Below the pieces are notes generated by a model. The model ran no database searches. It saw only the letters and a list, made by a program, of their open reading frames with translations, and was not told the origin of the DNA. Source: Pyrocephalus nanus (taxonomy: Eukaryota > Chordata > Aves > Passeriformes > Tyrannidae). Taken from it: DNA of 64,000 bases. Shown here in pieces: positions 9,471 to 20,613 of the stretch. The position numbers were made by a program, and so were the translations under genes. The stretch is from NCBI GenBank assembly GCA_038380795.1, contig CM076271.1:19111001-19175000 (forward strand). The letters are read 5' to 3'. The number at the start of each line of letters is the position of its first letter. Within the stretch, counting starts at the first letter, position 1.

Positions 9471-11607
9471 ATAATCCCCACACTGAACTTAATAAAATGT
9501 TTTATAGAGGTGAAAATTATTTGCTTGAGTTTGAAAGAGCTTTTTTTTATATCATCCCTTCCCAGCAGGTCTCCAGCAGGACCTTTGTTCACTCACAGAA
9601 CTTCTCATGTCCATTAAGCAAAGAGAACACTTTATTTCCCTTCATTAAACTGCATCTAAAACTCTTGTATTTCATAACATTACTGACATCCTTCTGTTAA
9701 GTTTACACAAAACATCTTTCTCTTCAAGTGAAAAGAGGTTTTCTGCAGAGCAGTTCCACGCAGCTGAATAGAAGGTCTGAGAGATGCTTAATTACTGGGA
9801 GGCTCTGGAAATGAAATGCCACTTTTAGAAGCCTGTCCCCTGGGATTTCTGCAAAGATGATAATCCCAGGAGTTATTAGGAAGAGGTTTAACACAGCTTT
9901 CAAAAGGAGAGAATGGTTTAGAAAGAAGTGGATGTGGCATTTAAAATCCTGATGATACCTTAATGAAGTAAAAACATTTTTCCTTGCAGTGGAAGCAAAC
10001 AATGAATCACCTCTTCGGATTTGTGCTCACTTCTCTGAGCAGCACCGAGGTTCTTTTCTCACTGTGGAGGGGGCAAATCAGGCTCTTTAAGCTCAACATT
10101 TCTACATCAGGCCTGTTTTGTTTCTCCCATGGGAGCAGCCCTTTGGAAAGGAGGGAATGACCAAGGAACACCACGAACATGAGGGAAGCTCTTCCCTGGC
10201 TGAACTCCCCTCGAGAGGACTTCCAAGGGAATTTTCTGCCTCAGGAGAGGAGTACAAAGCAGTCTTTAGGGGAATACATTTAAGTATTGATATCATGACA
10301 GCCCATCCTCCCTAAATCCCTGTACCCCTCTAACTTGTGCAGGTCCATTTTTTTTCTTTTCAGCTCCCCAATTCTTTTTTTGGTGCCTCACCAGGACAAA
10401 CTGAGCCTGAGCTGCCCAAAGCAGTGGAATTCCAGCTCTCCTTGTTATGTGAAAATGTTATTAAAGCAACTGATGCTGGAAGAGTTCAGATGGCTGGTAG
10501 CTTTCATTAAAAAAGAAAGAAAAAGGGTCAAAAAGCAGTTTTGTCACTCATAGTTGCAGGAAAAACTGCAGAAATAGGAACAGCATAAATCCCCTAAAAC
10601 CAGAAGACAAAATGAAAACTGCGGAAAAAGTCAAACAAAAAACTCTGCAGTGCTCCTGATTTTTGGCACCAAGGAAGGTGAATTAAAAGCTCCACTCAAA
10701 AGTACCTAAATTAGGAAAACTTGGGCCCAGTTCTAACAGATTTTAGAGGCACCAGATCTAAAATCACCACACTTCAGAGGCACCGGATCAAATCACAGCC
10801 AAAGTTTTCAAATAGCTGGAACAGTAACACCTATTTTCTTTTGATAACCTAAGCAAAATACTAAAAAATGAAAGAGACTCACAGTCAGAGATTTTCCTTT
10901 TACATTTAACACATCAACAAAATATTCCTCCATGAAAAAAGCAATTTTGAGTCTATCCAAACGTTTCCCTTCACTCCAAACACGATGTTTCTTTGAGATT
11001 TATGAGCATTTAAACTTTATTTAACACCTTCTCCCTTTTTTATAGGGCAATTTTTGAATAGGAATGGCAAGAAACTAAATAAAATAGCCCATGTGGGCTA
11101 TTGCACCAGCCCCTAAATCAACATTATCCTGAAGTGCAGAAACTCCCTGTGTTTCCAGCGTGTCGTTGGAATTCAGCCCTGGTGACGACTTGACACCGAG
11201 CTTTAAATCACACTTAGGAATAAATGTGTTGTAAATGTGGAAAAAGATTGTATTAATATGTGAATGTGCCTCAGTCACAGAGAATTCCCCCCAGTGGCTC
11301 GCAGAGCTTGTGTGGAGGAGAGGATTCACCTGCTCGGGGAGGTTTTGGGGATGTGCCGAGGGGATCTCGGCTCCCTCCCCACACCCCTCCCTGGATTTTT
11401 GTCTCTTCAGGGAACACATTTCCAACTCTCCTCTTTCCCTGGTAAAAAGGTAAGGCAGAGCTTGTCCTGTTCTGAATAAACCAATGGTTTTGATCCCCTG
11501 CAAGGATCATCCCTCACAATTTCCCTTGAAGTGGCAAAGAGCTGCTGCATCTCAGTGCTCCCAGATCTGATGTCTCAAGTGCCTGTGCAGGTGTAGCCAC
11601 AAGAAAA
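9471..11607. other. Intergenic, no feature seen
   Basis: AT-rich sequence with short chance open frames. A frame of 142 codons on the minus strand (11075-11503) has no recognisable domain and overlaps several equally long frames on the other strand, so I do not call it. Confidence 0.6.
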
Positions 11608-11745
11608 TGGAATGCTAGACTGGTTTGGGTTAGAAGGGACTGTAAAGCTCATCCAGTGCCACCCCCTGCCATTGGCAGGGACACCTTCCCCCAGCCCAGG
11701 TTGCTCCAAGCCCCGTCCAACCTGGCCTTGGACACTCCCAGGGCT
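11608..11745 (-). mobile_element. CR1 LINE 3' fragment (antisense)
   Basis: Reverse-strand CR1: GACTGGTTTGGGTTAGAAGG, then CCATTGGCAGGGACACCTTC and CCAACCTGGCCTTGGACACT. It is 5'-truncated after about 138 bases. Confidence 0.92.
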
Positions 11746-13040
11746 GTGTTTGCCTTTGGGTGAGCATGGATCGAGGGATGATGATACCAGCAGTGGACTA
11801 TTGAGCTGTTTCTAAAGGATGATGGGCTCTTCAAAGCACAGGTTGAGTAGGAATATGTACTGCCCGTGGTCTGTGCATTGCTGATGCCAAGGAGTGACCC
11901 ATCCTCCCTCCACTGAGCTGGAATAATCCCTCCGTGCTCCCTCCTGCTCCTGACTGGGAGTTAATGGAGGGATGACACTTCCAGGATTGTTCTGAACTGA
12001 AAATGTGAAGGAGTGGCAAATGATGCTTCCAGAAATACCTCTAAAAATTTAAATAAAGTTGCAGAGACTTCATATAAAATGGCCCCTGGCCATCTGCAGC
12101 GTATATGGAAGGATTTGACATTTCTCTTGCTCTGACCATTATCTAATTCAAAAACCAGGGGGGAGAACGGGGAAATCAAATTAAAAGAGCTTGTATAAAA
12201 TCTCCCTTGGACAAATTTACCACAAGGAAAAGGTCAGTTGGACATTTTGACAGCATGGTCCAGCAAGGGCCTCTAAAGGGCTTCAATCATTGTGGCTTTT
12301 TTTAATATGAATTTTTTTTTTTATCAGTTCCTAGCACTTAATCACTGAAAATATGCCTGATGTAGCAATTAAAATGTCATACTAATCACACTGTTATGTA
12401 TTGTTTCTTTACTTAATCCACTCTATAAGCACCAATATATTTAAATACTGAAAGACAGATAAAAATGTTTATCACCCTTAGAGGATGAATTGGAGCAATT
12501 CTAAAACACAAAAGGACACCAGAAGTTTTTTGTAAGACACGTTTGAGGCTCTGGAATTGTTGCACTTGAGTAAATCCAGCTTCCCACAGCCGGTGTGGGA
12601 GGTGGGCCAGGTTAATTAAGGCACTGCTGTGCCTGGCTCTGGTCTCTGCTCTGCCAGAACGGGCTGCTGTGACCCTGCCCTGCTCAGAGCAGATCTATTA
12701 ATTATTGCAATAAAGCTTGAAATCTCCCTTCAGCCCATCCCCACCACCTGTGCCCATCCCTGCTGCATTCCCGCTCCTGTTGTGTTTAACTCCACGGCTT
12801 TCATCACCTCCTTCTTTCTGCACAACCACAGTGAAAAGTCCAACACACATTTTCCTGAATTATTCCCCTGTTATGGTAACAGGTTAAATAAAAATTGAGG
12901 TGCTTCCCTGGAGGTTTTATAAGAAAAGGAGGTGCTTGGAGAGGCAAAACCTCCTACAGCTCTTGGGGCTGTCAAATAACCAGGTAGCAGCTCAGCTTTT
13001 CCTTCTTTTCTCTGGGCACTCCTTTCTCTTCATGGAAATT
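11746..13040. other. Intergenic, no feature seen
   Basis: Mostly AT-rich unique sequence with a slightly more GC-rich patch at 12590-12800. No repeats or exons are recognised. Confidence 0.6.
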
Positions 13041-13235
13041 ACAGAAATGGAATCCCAGAGTGCTTTGGGTTGGAAGGGACCTTAATGATGATCCCATTCC
13101 AACCCCTGCCCTGGGTAGGGACACCTTCCACCAGCCCAGGGTGCTCCAAGCCCCATCCAACCTGGCCTTGGACACTTCCAGGGATCCAGGGGCAGCCACA
13201 GCTTCTCTGGGCACCCTGTGCCAGGGTCTCCCCAT
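13041..13235 (-). mobile_element. CR1 LINE 3' fragment (antisense)
   Basis: Reverse-strand CR1 starting near GTGCTTTGGGTTGGAAGGGA and running through GGGACACCTTCCACCAGCCC and ACTTCCAGGGATCCAGGGGC to CACCCTGTGCCAGGG. The core is identical in long stretches to the copies at 15738 and 44051. Confidence 0.95.
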
Positions 13236-14052
13236 TTTATTCCCCCTGCCTTTTCCTCCACAGGTGCCACACAATTCCAGAAATCTCCTGTTCCAGGCAG
13301 ATTTGAGTGAAGGGATATTTCCCGGAGCTCTCGCTGCAGTAAACTTTGTGTGTGAGTGTGTGAGCATTACTAACATGATTTAATTACATTATTCTGCAGC
13401 TTTGCTATCCCAGAGATTTTAAAGAGAAACAGCACAAATCTTCCCCAGGTCCCACTGCCCTCAGTAGATTTAAAGCCTGTGCAGTTTGAGTGGGCTCAGA
13501 ATTTATTTGAAAGCCTTCTTACACCAGTACAATTTATCCACAGAGATCAGCAGTTTACATCCTATTGATTAATGCACTTATTGATTTATCCTGTGATTGT
13601 ACTGCCTGGGTTTATACAGCCCTGGAAAGTGCTATTTTCCAGGAGTGATTGACTTCTTTCTTTATTGACTAAAATGAGCTGATAAAAATCATCCACTGGC
13701 TGAGCTGGAAGTACTTTTTTTTTGTATTCCTGCTTCCAGCAGAGAAAAGTAGGAGACAAATGCTGATGCAGAGCAGAGCAAAGAAGTTACAAGGCTTAAC
13801 CCCTGTGGAATTACCCTGCCTGGGTTAAATCCAGCCCCCAGCCTTAGCCAGGTAACCAGGCTGGCTGGTTGGGCTGGTGAAAAGGCAGTCAGGCCTTTGA
13901 ATTCCCAACAAATATTGGGGTGAGGAACCAGATGCTCCCCACCACCCATCACAGGATCACAGTTTTCTGTCTAGAGGATAAAACATTTTTACTCTTATTT
14001 CCCGTGGTCTGTTCTGCATGCAGTTTATAAGTCAGTGTTATTACATTGATAT

Positions 14053-14090
14053 ATTTGCATATTTGCATTATCTAGTGAAATATGCAAAGT
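14053..14090. promoter_or_regulatory. Candidate POU/octamer motif cluster
   Basis: Two perfect ATTTGCAT octamers abut at 14053-14060 and 14061-14068, and an inverted near-octamer (ATGCAAAG) lies at about 14082-14089. The octamer is the established binding site of POU factors (Oct/Brn). Function is inferred from the motif alone; the AT-rich background raises the chance rate. Confidence 0.35.
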
Positions 14091-14587
14091 AAAATTACTA
14101 TAGATGGATAAATGGCTTTATAGAGAAGGTCTATAAACCCACACTGCTCCAGATCACAGATATTCTGCCAGGCCACTGAGTTTTACAAGGCTTTGAAAAC
14201 TTCTCTTAAAGCCTGAGTCCTAAATAGACCTTTGCTCCTGTTTAATATACACACACCTCTCTCCCTATATCCAAGTATCACAATTATATGTTAGAAGAGA
14301 GAACTCTGTTCTGTATCTATTTTATTTTTGGCAAAAGGTGAAGTTTATTCCTTTAACTAATGGACTGAATGCAGGGAATGGTTTGGATTTATGGATTTAC
14401 ATTTTCACTCCTTTCCTCAGAAGGAATTTCTATCTCCAAGGAATGAATGCCCAGCTCTGAAGTGCTACCCACTGGTAGGGGCACAAACATCTCCTGCAGC
14501 TCTACCTGCCCACCCTTGGCAAGAACAAAATTGAAATAAAAGTAAAAAAAAATTAAAAAGAAAAGATAGTAACTAAGTGAGCTTTAC

Positions 14588-14640
14588 CTATATAAATATA
14601 TATACACACTCACAAATATATTTATATATATGTATATATG
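14588..14640. repeat. TA-rich low-complexity stretch
   Basis: Alternating TATA/TACACA sequence of about 50 bases, a degenerate dinucleotide microsatellite. Confidence 0.8.
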
Positions 14641-15069
14641 AGGAGCAGAAAATAGAGAGCTGTGCAATGAAAATAACACCACATTTCTTATTTTTCTTCT
14701 CTCCCTGACACTGAAAATCATGAGAGTGATTCTGCAGTAGCAGGTAGTGCAGAGCAGACATTGCTATAATAATTTGTCTAATTCAGCTCTGGCACCACAT
14801 TCCTGAGGAGGAGCTCCCAATCATTCCTCTGCATTAGGAGATGTGTGTTCCTTCCTCCAGTGGCTGGAAGATTCCTTCCATAAACACATCCAGCTATAAA
14901 TACATCCCTGGCTCTCTCACTTATTGGCTGTTGGGAGGAAATAAAATAACAACACGCCTTGCACTTTAAAACCTTGTTTATAAAACATCCTCATAAAGCC
15001 ACTAAAAGGCACATCTGAAATAAAATCATGGCTGTTGCTCCCCATCATGCCAGCCCTACAAACTGATTC

Positions 15070-15091
15070 TTTTTTTTTTTTTTTTTTTTTA
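15070..15091. repeat. Poly-T tract
   Basis: Uninterrupted run of about 21 T residues followed by AACTTAAAG. On the minus strand this would be an A tract, but no poly(A) signal precedes it, so I treat it as simple sequence. Confidence 0.85.
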
Positions 15092-15737
15092 ACTTAAAGA
15101 CATCAAATACAGCAGGGCTGCTCTGTGGCACTTCACAACTTTAAATAAAATAAGCACTTATTGACTCATGGGCACTCTGGGCTGGGCTGGCACACACCTT
15201 GGCACTTAATGAAATTAAAGTTAAAAATAAATATTAGTACAAAAGAAAAAGAAAATAAATAACTAAAGCCCAAATGATGCCACTACTTTTTAATCAGTAC
15301 AGCATCAGGGGTTATTAAGGCTTTCAGCATCATTCAGGGTGGGCAGGGTGCTGTATCCATGGGCTTGTCCCAGCCCTCAGAGGTTGGGAAACACATCATA
15401 ATCCACTTTATGGGAGAGACTTGATTTTTATGGCATTGTTTGTGAGGTCTATGTGAACCAAAACACCCAGAGATTTGCATATTTTTCCATACAAAGTCTT
15501 CATTAAAGGAATTTTCTGGTAACCAGAGGACTGCAGAGACTCCCAGACAGAAATTTGGGTGCCTTCATGTTGGTGAAGAGCTGTCAAAGTGTAGGTGCCC
15601 TTTGTGGCCACAAAGAGGTGGGGGTTTAGTCCTTTGCAGTTTTCCTTTTGTTGTTGTTTTGTTTCTGGTTGGGAATAAAATCTAAAATTTCCCATTTTTC
15701 AGTAAAGAATGTTTTCCTGTTTGAACATTTACTTGAC

Positions 15738-16010
15738 CACAGAATCTTACAATGGTTTGGGTGGGAAGAGGCATTAAAAATATTCCAGATCCACCCCCTG
15801 CCATGGGCAGGGACACCTTCCACCAGCCCAGGTTACTCCAACCTGGCCTTGGACACTTCCAGGGATCCAGGGGCAGCCACAGCTTCTCTGGGCACCCTGT
15901 GCCAGGGCCTGCCCACCCTCCCAGCCAGCAATTCCTTCCCAATATCCCATCCAACCCTGCCCTCTGGCAGTTTAAAGCCTTTCTCCCTTGTCCTGTCACT
16001 ACATGCTTTT
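15738..16010 (-). mobile_element. CR1 LINE 3' fragment (antisense)
   Basis: About 270 bp of reverse-strand CR1. It starts at CAATGGTTTGGGTGGGAAGA, has the CCATGGGCAGGGACACCTTC core, and extends to CAGTTTAAAGCC and TTGTCCTGTCACTACATGC. A small internal deletion near 15834 removes the GCTCCAAGCCC segment present in other copies. Bases 15842-15920 are identical to the reverse complement of 44128-44206. Confidence 0.95.
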
Positions 16011-16984
16011 AATAATGATTTTAATTAATTAATGCTTTTGCACAATATTTCTCATTCAGCTAATGCAAGACAGACATTTTAAACAAAACATAATTTTAAA
16101 AAGAAAAATGGGAGCTTGTCTTTGCTTGGATATTAAAACATGGGTTTTTTTTTCCCAACAATAACACATTTTTTTCTTCTTCACTCTTCTGCTCCAACTC
16201 CTTTTGTGCAGGGAACAGGCACTGCCAGGTCCTCCTGACCAGATTTCCCCAGATCTGTGTTTGCAGGGCTCTCTGAGCCAAAAGAGCCGTGTGGTCGGTC
16301 TCTTGGGAGCTTCAGGCCCTGGGTTCATCCTCCAGGGATTTGGGAGGAGCCAGGAATCACCATAGTCCATTTGTTCCATGAGCCACATTTTGGCTGATTA
16401 CCCCAAGCTGTTGTTTCTGAGCTCTACACGACAACTGTTGAGTGGAAATAATTTTCAATTAGGGAACGAAATTACCAAAAACACAGTTAGAAAATTATCC
16501 ACAAATATCTCCTACGAATTTTATTTTTTTTTTTTTAATTCTTCAAAGATTAATGGCTGAGAAGAAGTGATTAATTCAAGCTTTACTTTGGAGATGATCT
16601 CTCAGGCCTAACAGCGCACACACACAGTCAATATTTTGCAAATGTTTTGATTAATAAATCTTTATATAGCCCACTGCAACTTTGTAGATTTAAATTGATG
16701 CTTGCACTGTGCATACTGATTTTCCCTGCATGGTTTCCTGACTCAGGCTCGTTAGTCCAAAGTAAAGAAAACAAAATAAATGCTGCGGAGCACAAAATAT
16801 TTCACGTTCACCACAAAACCACCTTGAGATATAAAACCCTTTGGAAGCCACTGTGTTCTTGGCAGAAGAAGGTGCCACCACCACAGCAGGTTGATGCCCT
16901 CCCCTACATCCCAGCATTCTCCCTGGACCTGATTTGGGCCACAGCAAAATAACCTGACAGGAGGTTGCAGCCAGGTGGAGGTCG
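16011..16984. other. Intergenic, no feature seen
   Basis: AT-rich unique sequence with short T runs at 16144 and 16526. No supported gene or repeat family. Confidence 0.6.
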
Positions 16985-17190
16985 AGCCCTTCCCCAAGGG
17001 ATCAACGAACAGGGCAAGAGGAAACAGCTTCAAGCTGCCCCAGGAGAGGTTCAGGTTGGAAATCAGGAGGAATTTCTCCATGGAAAGGGTTGTCAGGTAT
17101 TGGAAGGGGCTGCCCAGGGAGGTGGTGGAGTCCTCATCCCTGGAGGTGTTCAAGGAACTGGAACCAGGTATTCAAGGAACAACTGGAGGG
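16985..17190 (+). mobile_element. CR1 LINE fragment, sense, 3' end missing
   Basis: CR1 region just upstream of the usual 3' end: GGGCAAGAGGAAACAGCTTC, then GAGGTTCAGGTTGGAAATCA, GGGCTGCCCAGGGAGGTGG and GGAGGTGTTCAAGGAACTGG. Instead of the normal terminal segment it runs into GGGGGC and a long T tract. The subfamily differs from the younger copies in this window. Confidence 0.85.
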
Positions 17191-17193
17191 GGC

Positions 17194-17212
17194 TTTTTTT
17201 CTTTTTTTTTTT

Positions 17213-17244
<32 letters not shown>

Positions 17245-17245
17245 T
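17194..17245. repeat. Poly-T tract with two C interruptions
   Basis: About 50 bases of nearly pure T, interrupted only by single C residues, directly adjoining the 3' side of the CR1 fragment. Confidence 0.95.
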
Positions 17246-18744
17246 AATGAGGTTTATGTTCTGAGTCAAACTTTAGGAGAAATTTTCAAAGCCTTGGGAG
17301 ATGCTTCTGCTAGGGGGAGAAACCAAGCAATAAATCTCCTTGACAATACCCCATCACTTACAGGGAATATAACAGGCACAATAAATAAAATAAAATAGAA
17401 AAGGAAAAGGTTTTTCTCTGGTTTCTGATGCAGGATCCAACACGGGAAGATGCTTTTCCTCCTCACAACTCCACGTGTATCTCCCAGAGTTTCTAAGTCT
17501 CCTCACTTCTTTTCTTGATCACATTTTCAGTCTCCTCATGCCCTTCTCTGGACTGCTGCTTGTCTCTTGTCTTGGCACTCCTGCACACATTCATCCAGAC
17601 CCACATAAATCCTCAATTTGTAATCAAGGAACTTCTCTTCTGGGATGGGGAAAGCAGAATGCTCTTACTGATCTGCTGTGGATCTCTATTTTTTTTCAAT
17701 TTTTATGAGCAAAAGAAGGCTTAGAAACTCCTTCCTTCTCTCCAGACTGAAGTTTGGAGTCACACCCAGTGACTTTTTAAAAGGTTTTATCTTATCTTGA
17801 CTTTGGATTATGGAAATACAACAGGCCCCATAATTCTACCCTGAACACACCCCCAGAAGATTGAAGCCCACTCAGGCTGTATTGATACTGCAAGAGGGGC
17901 CATATTTTATAAAAAAAACCCCTCACCATAAAAGCACTCAAGTGCCAGATAGGGAGCTGAGTATCATTTTTTAATAGTAATGGAGTATATTAATGAGAAA
18001 AATTTGGACCCCAGCATTATAACTCTTCCGGCAGATATTATCATTACGTGCATTTCCCATTATCACTAATTTTGCATTCAGCATAGCAGGACCATTAATT
18101 CAGCTCCAGTCTGCAGCTGAATAAGCCAGATTGCTTAACAAAATAAACGTCTCTATTACTTTTTATAGTGCTGAAATTAATTTACAGTTCCAGTTTGTGA
18201 GAAGTAAAATTGAGAATTAAAACTATATTTGGTACCTGAGATTTCCCAGAGATTAGCATTCACGAGGCTGTAAAAATATTAACTGCTTTAAATAATGCTT
18301 GCAATATTTCCAGGGTTATGAAGCATCTTCTCTTAGCTCATTTTAATTTCTTTAGCATCCATCTCTTTAAGCATATTCACACCCTTGGAAGATTAGGCTG
18401 AGATCATTGCATTAAGAGAAATGGTATTTACAACAGTGCCATAGTAGTATAATATGTATTTCCAGGGGCTTGGAAAGGCATGAAAATAAACATTTTAATG
18501 ATGGATTTAAGGGCCCTCAGGTTGCTTTTGTGCTGCAAGAGATGCTGAAGTTGAGGAGAATTTCTGAAGCAGAGTGGCATTGAGTCAAGAGAGGAGTAAA
18601 TAAAAGCTTTAGAGGAGGAGGGGAACTCCATAAAACACACAAAGAGACAACACTACTTCCCATTCAGCTCTGAAAATCACAAGTGTAAAGAGAAATGGGA
18701 GAAAGGGGAAGTTGGAGCCTTCAAGCTAAACCAGTGGATCAAGG
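17246..18744. other. Intergenic; includes CNE-like AT-rich block
   Basis: Unique sequence. The stretch 17941-18420 is AT-rich, free of repeats and dense in TAAT/ATTA homeodomain-type cores (for example CATTAATTCAG, GAAATTAATTTAC), a composition seen in vertebrate conserved non-coding elements. No exon is supported. Confidence 0.5.
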
Positions 18745-19195
18745 AGTCCCAGAATGGTTTGGGTTGGAAGGGACCTTAAAAATCACCCAGTGCCACCTCC
18801 TGCCCTGGGCAGGGACACCTTCCACCAGCCCAGATTGCTGCAAACTTCATCCAGCCTGGCCTTGGACACTTCAGGGCTGGGGCAGCCACAGCTCCTCTGG
18901 GACTCTGTGCCAGGGCCTGCCCACCCTGGCAGGGAAGAATTCCTTCCCAGTATCCTATCTAACTTTGTCCTCTGGCAGTTTGAAGCCATTCCCACTTGTT
19001 CTCTCACTCCAGGCCAGTGTAAATAGTCTCTCTCCATTTTTCTTCCATCTTCCTTCAGGTCCTGGAAGGCCACAGTGAGGTCACTCCAAAGGTTCTCTTC
19101 TCCAGACCGAACAATCCCAGTTCTCTCACACTTTCCTCCAACCAGAGCTGCTCCATCATTTTCTGGTTGTCATTTCAGTGCCCTCCAAAAATCCA
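18745..19195 (-). mobile_element. CR1 LINE fragment (antisense), about 450 bp
   Basis: One of the longest CR1 copies here. It reads from CCAGAATGGTTTGGGTTGGA through GGGACACCTTCCACCAGCCC, GCCAGGGCCTGCCCACC and GGCAGTTTGAAGCCATTCCC to GGTCCTGGAAGGCCACAGTG and CTTCTCCAGACCGAAC. The order matches CR1 in reverse orientation. Confidence 0.95.
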
Positions 19196-20124
19196 CCTCC
19201 ACCTCTGGCTGTCAGAGAGGGTGCTGTGCTGCTCCTGCTCACCATCCATGAACACACGCCCTTATTTCTGGCTGAACACATTGAAAAAAATCCCAGTTAT
19301 TACATAAAACAGGCAATAATCTTGACATTTAGATAGGTGGGGCTTTCTGGGCCTCCAGCCCTCAATCCTCCTTGTCAGGAGTTCTCTTGGAATGGGTGAA
19401 AGGCTGAGCTCCTTAAACAACTGGGTGATACAAGCAGCTGAAGCTTAAAGAAACCCATCAGATTTCATAAGAAAATGGGATGAGTTGGACGTGGTGTCAC
19501 TGCAGGATTAGGTTCTCAGTCAATAACATCTGTTCTAATGTGTCCCTTGCAGGAGGAAGAAAATAGGATTTAAATTTAAATCCATAGATTGAACCAGAGG
19601 CAGAGCAGCAGTCTCAGAGTTAGAGAGTGCAATATTTCCTGGGAGGTTGTGGTAAATTCTGGTTTGATTTGGATATTTAATGATTTAATGAAATATCTGC
19701 TCCATTTTATCAGTGTGCAGAAAGCTCAGAGCAGCTGATCTAAGCTTTTCCTGGGCTCTTTCAACTTTGATTTGAGTGGCATAAGATGGAGTAAATGGAA
19801 GGATATTTTGTTGATGGAGCTCCTACAAAAAGCACTGTTAGGACTATGTGTGATGGTAAATTATTATGCAAATAAAAATGTTTAAAAAATCAGTTGTTTG
19901 CTTGACCATCCTCCCATACAAACATAATTTCCTTTGGGTGCCTTTGGAGAAGAGGTGTTGTTCCCAAAGGCTTTTCCTTTGCTTGCATTAGTAGTAATTT
20001 TAATTCTTTCATATTGGAGGGGTTTCTATCAGGGATTTTAGGACGAGAGCATCTCCAGCTGAGATTTTAACAGCTGAGCTCATACTCTGAAACACAGAAA
20101 TGGCACTGCCTCAAGTTTTCATTA

Positions 20125-20142
20125 AAAAAAAAAAAAAAAAAA
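20125..20142. repeat. Poly-A tract
   Basis: Run of about 18 A residues leading into an AAAGGAAAGAAAAG purine stretch. Confidence 0.85.
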
Positions 20143-20585
20143 GGAAAGAAAAGAAAATATATTGTTCTTAATTCTGAAAGCTTGAACCCAAATGCCTGAG
20201 TATGGTTTTATGAAAATTGCCCTTCCATCAGGAGTGAGTCTCCAGTGTTCCACGGCGCTGCCTCTGCAATAATGGTTTCAAATGGAAACATTTATTTTTC
20301 CCTGGTTTTTAGTAGCTCTGGAAGAAGCAGGGGGCTAATTACCAATGCTGAGCTGCAAGGGTCAGATGGAGAGGAAAAAATGAAACTAAATGTTTCAGAA
20401 AATAGGTGAAGGATCCTGCTGTGGTAAATTTGGATGATGCAGCCTTTTACCCTGCAGCCTCCAAGTTAGAGTTGGTGGTTTTAGAACACTGAGCTGGAAC
20501 TGGCAAGTGCATGTAAAAAGAAACAATCAGCTCTGGGCAAAAACAAGGTATTAAAAGATTGAAGAGTTATTCTGCCATTAAAAAC

Positions 20586-20613
20586 AATATATATTTAAAT
20601 TTAAATATATATT
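20586..20613. repeat. 28-bp perfect AT palindrome
   Basis: The 28 bases beginning AATATATATTTAAATT equal their own reverse complement. A second, partial copy of the TTTAAATTTAAAT core follows immediately. This is low-complexity sequence able to extrude as a small cruciform. Confidence 0.9.

Larger units (their letters stand above)
13236..15737. other. Intergenic, AT-rich with octamer cluster
   Basis: Unique AT-rich sequence. Recognisable items are an ATTTGCAT octamer cluster at 14053-14090, a TA-rich stretch at 14588-14640 and a T homopolymer at 15070-15090. No exon is supported. Confidence 0.6.

Noticed and set aside
11075..11503. 142-codon open frame on the minus strand
   Set aside because: No domain, and four frames on both strands overlap it; consistent with chance.
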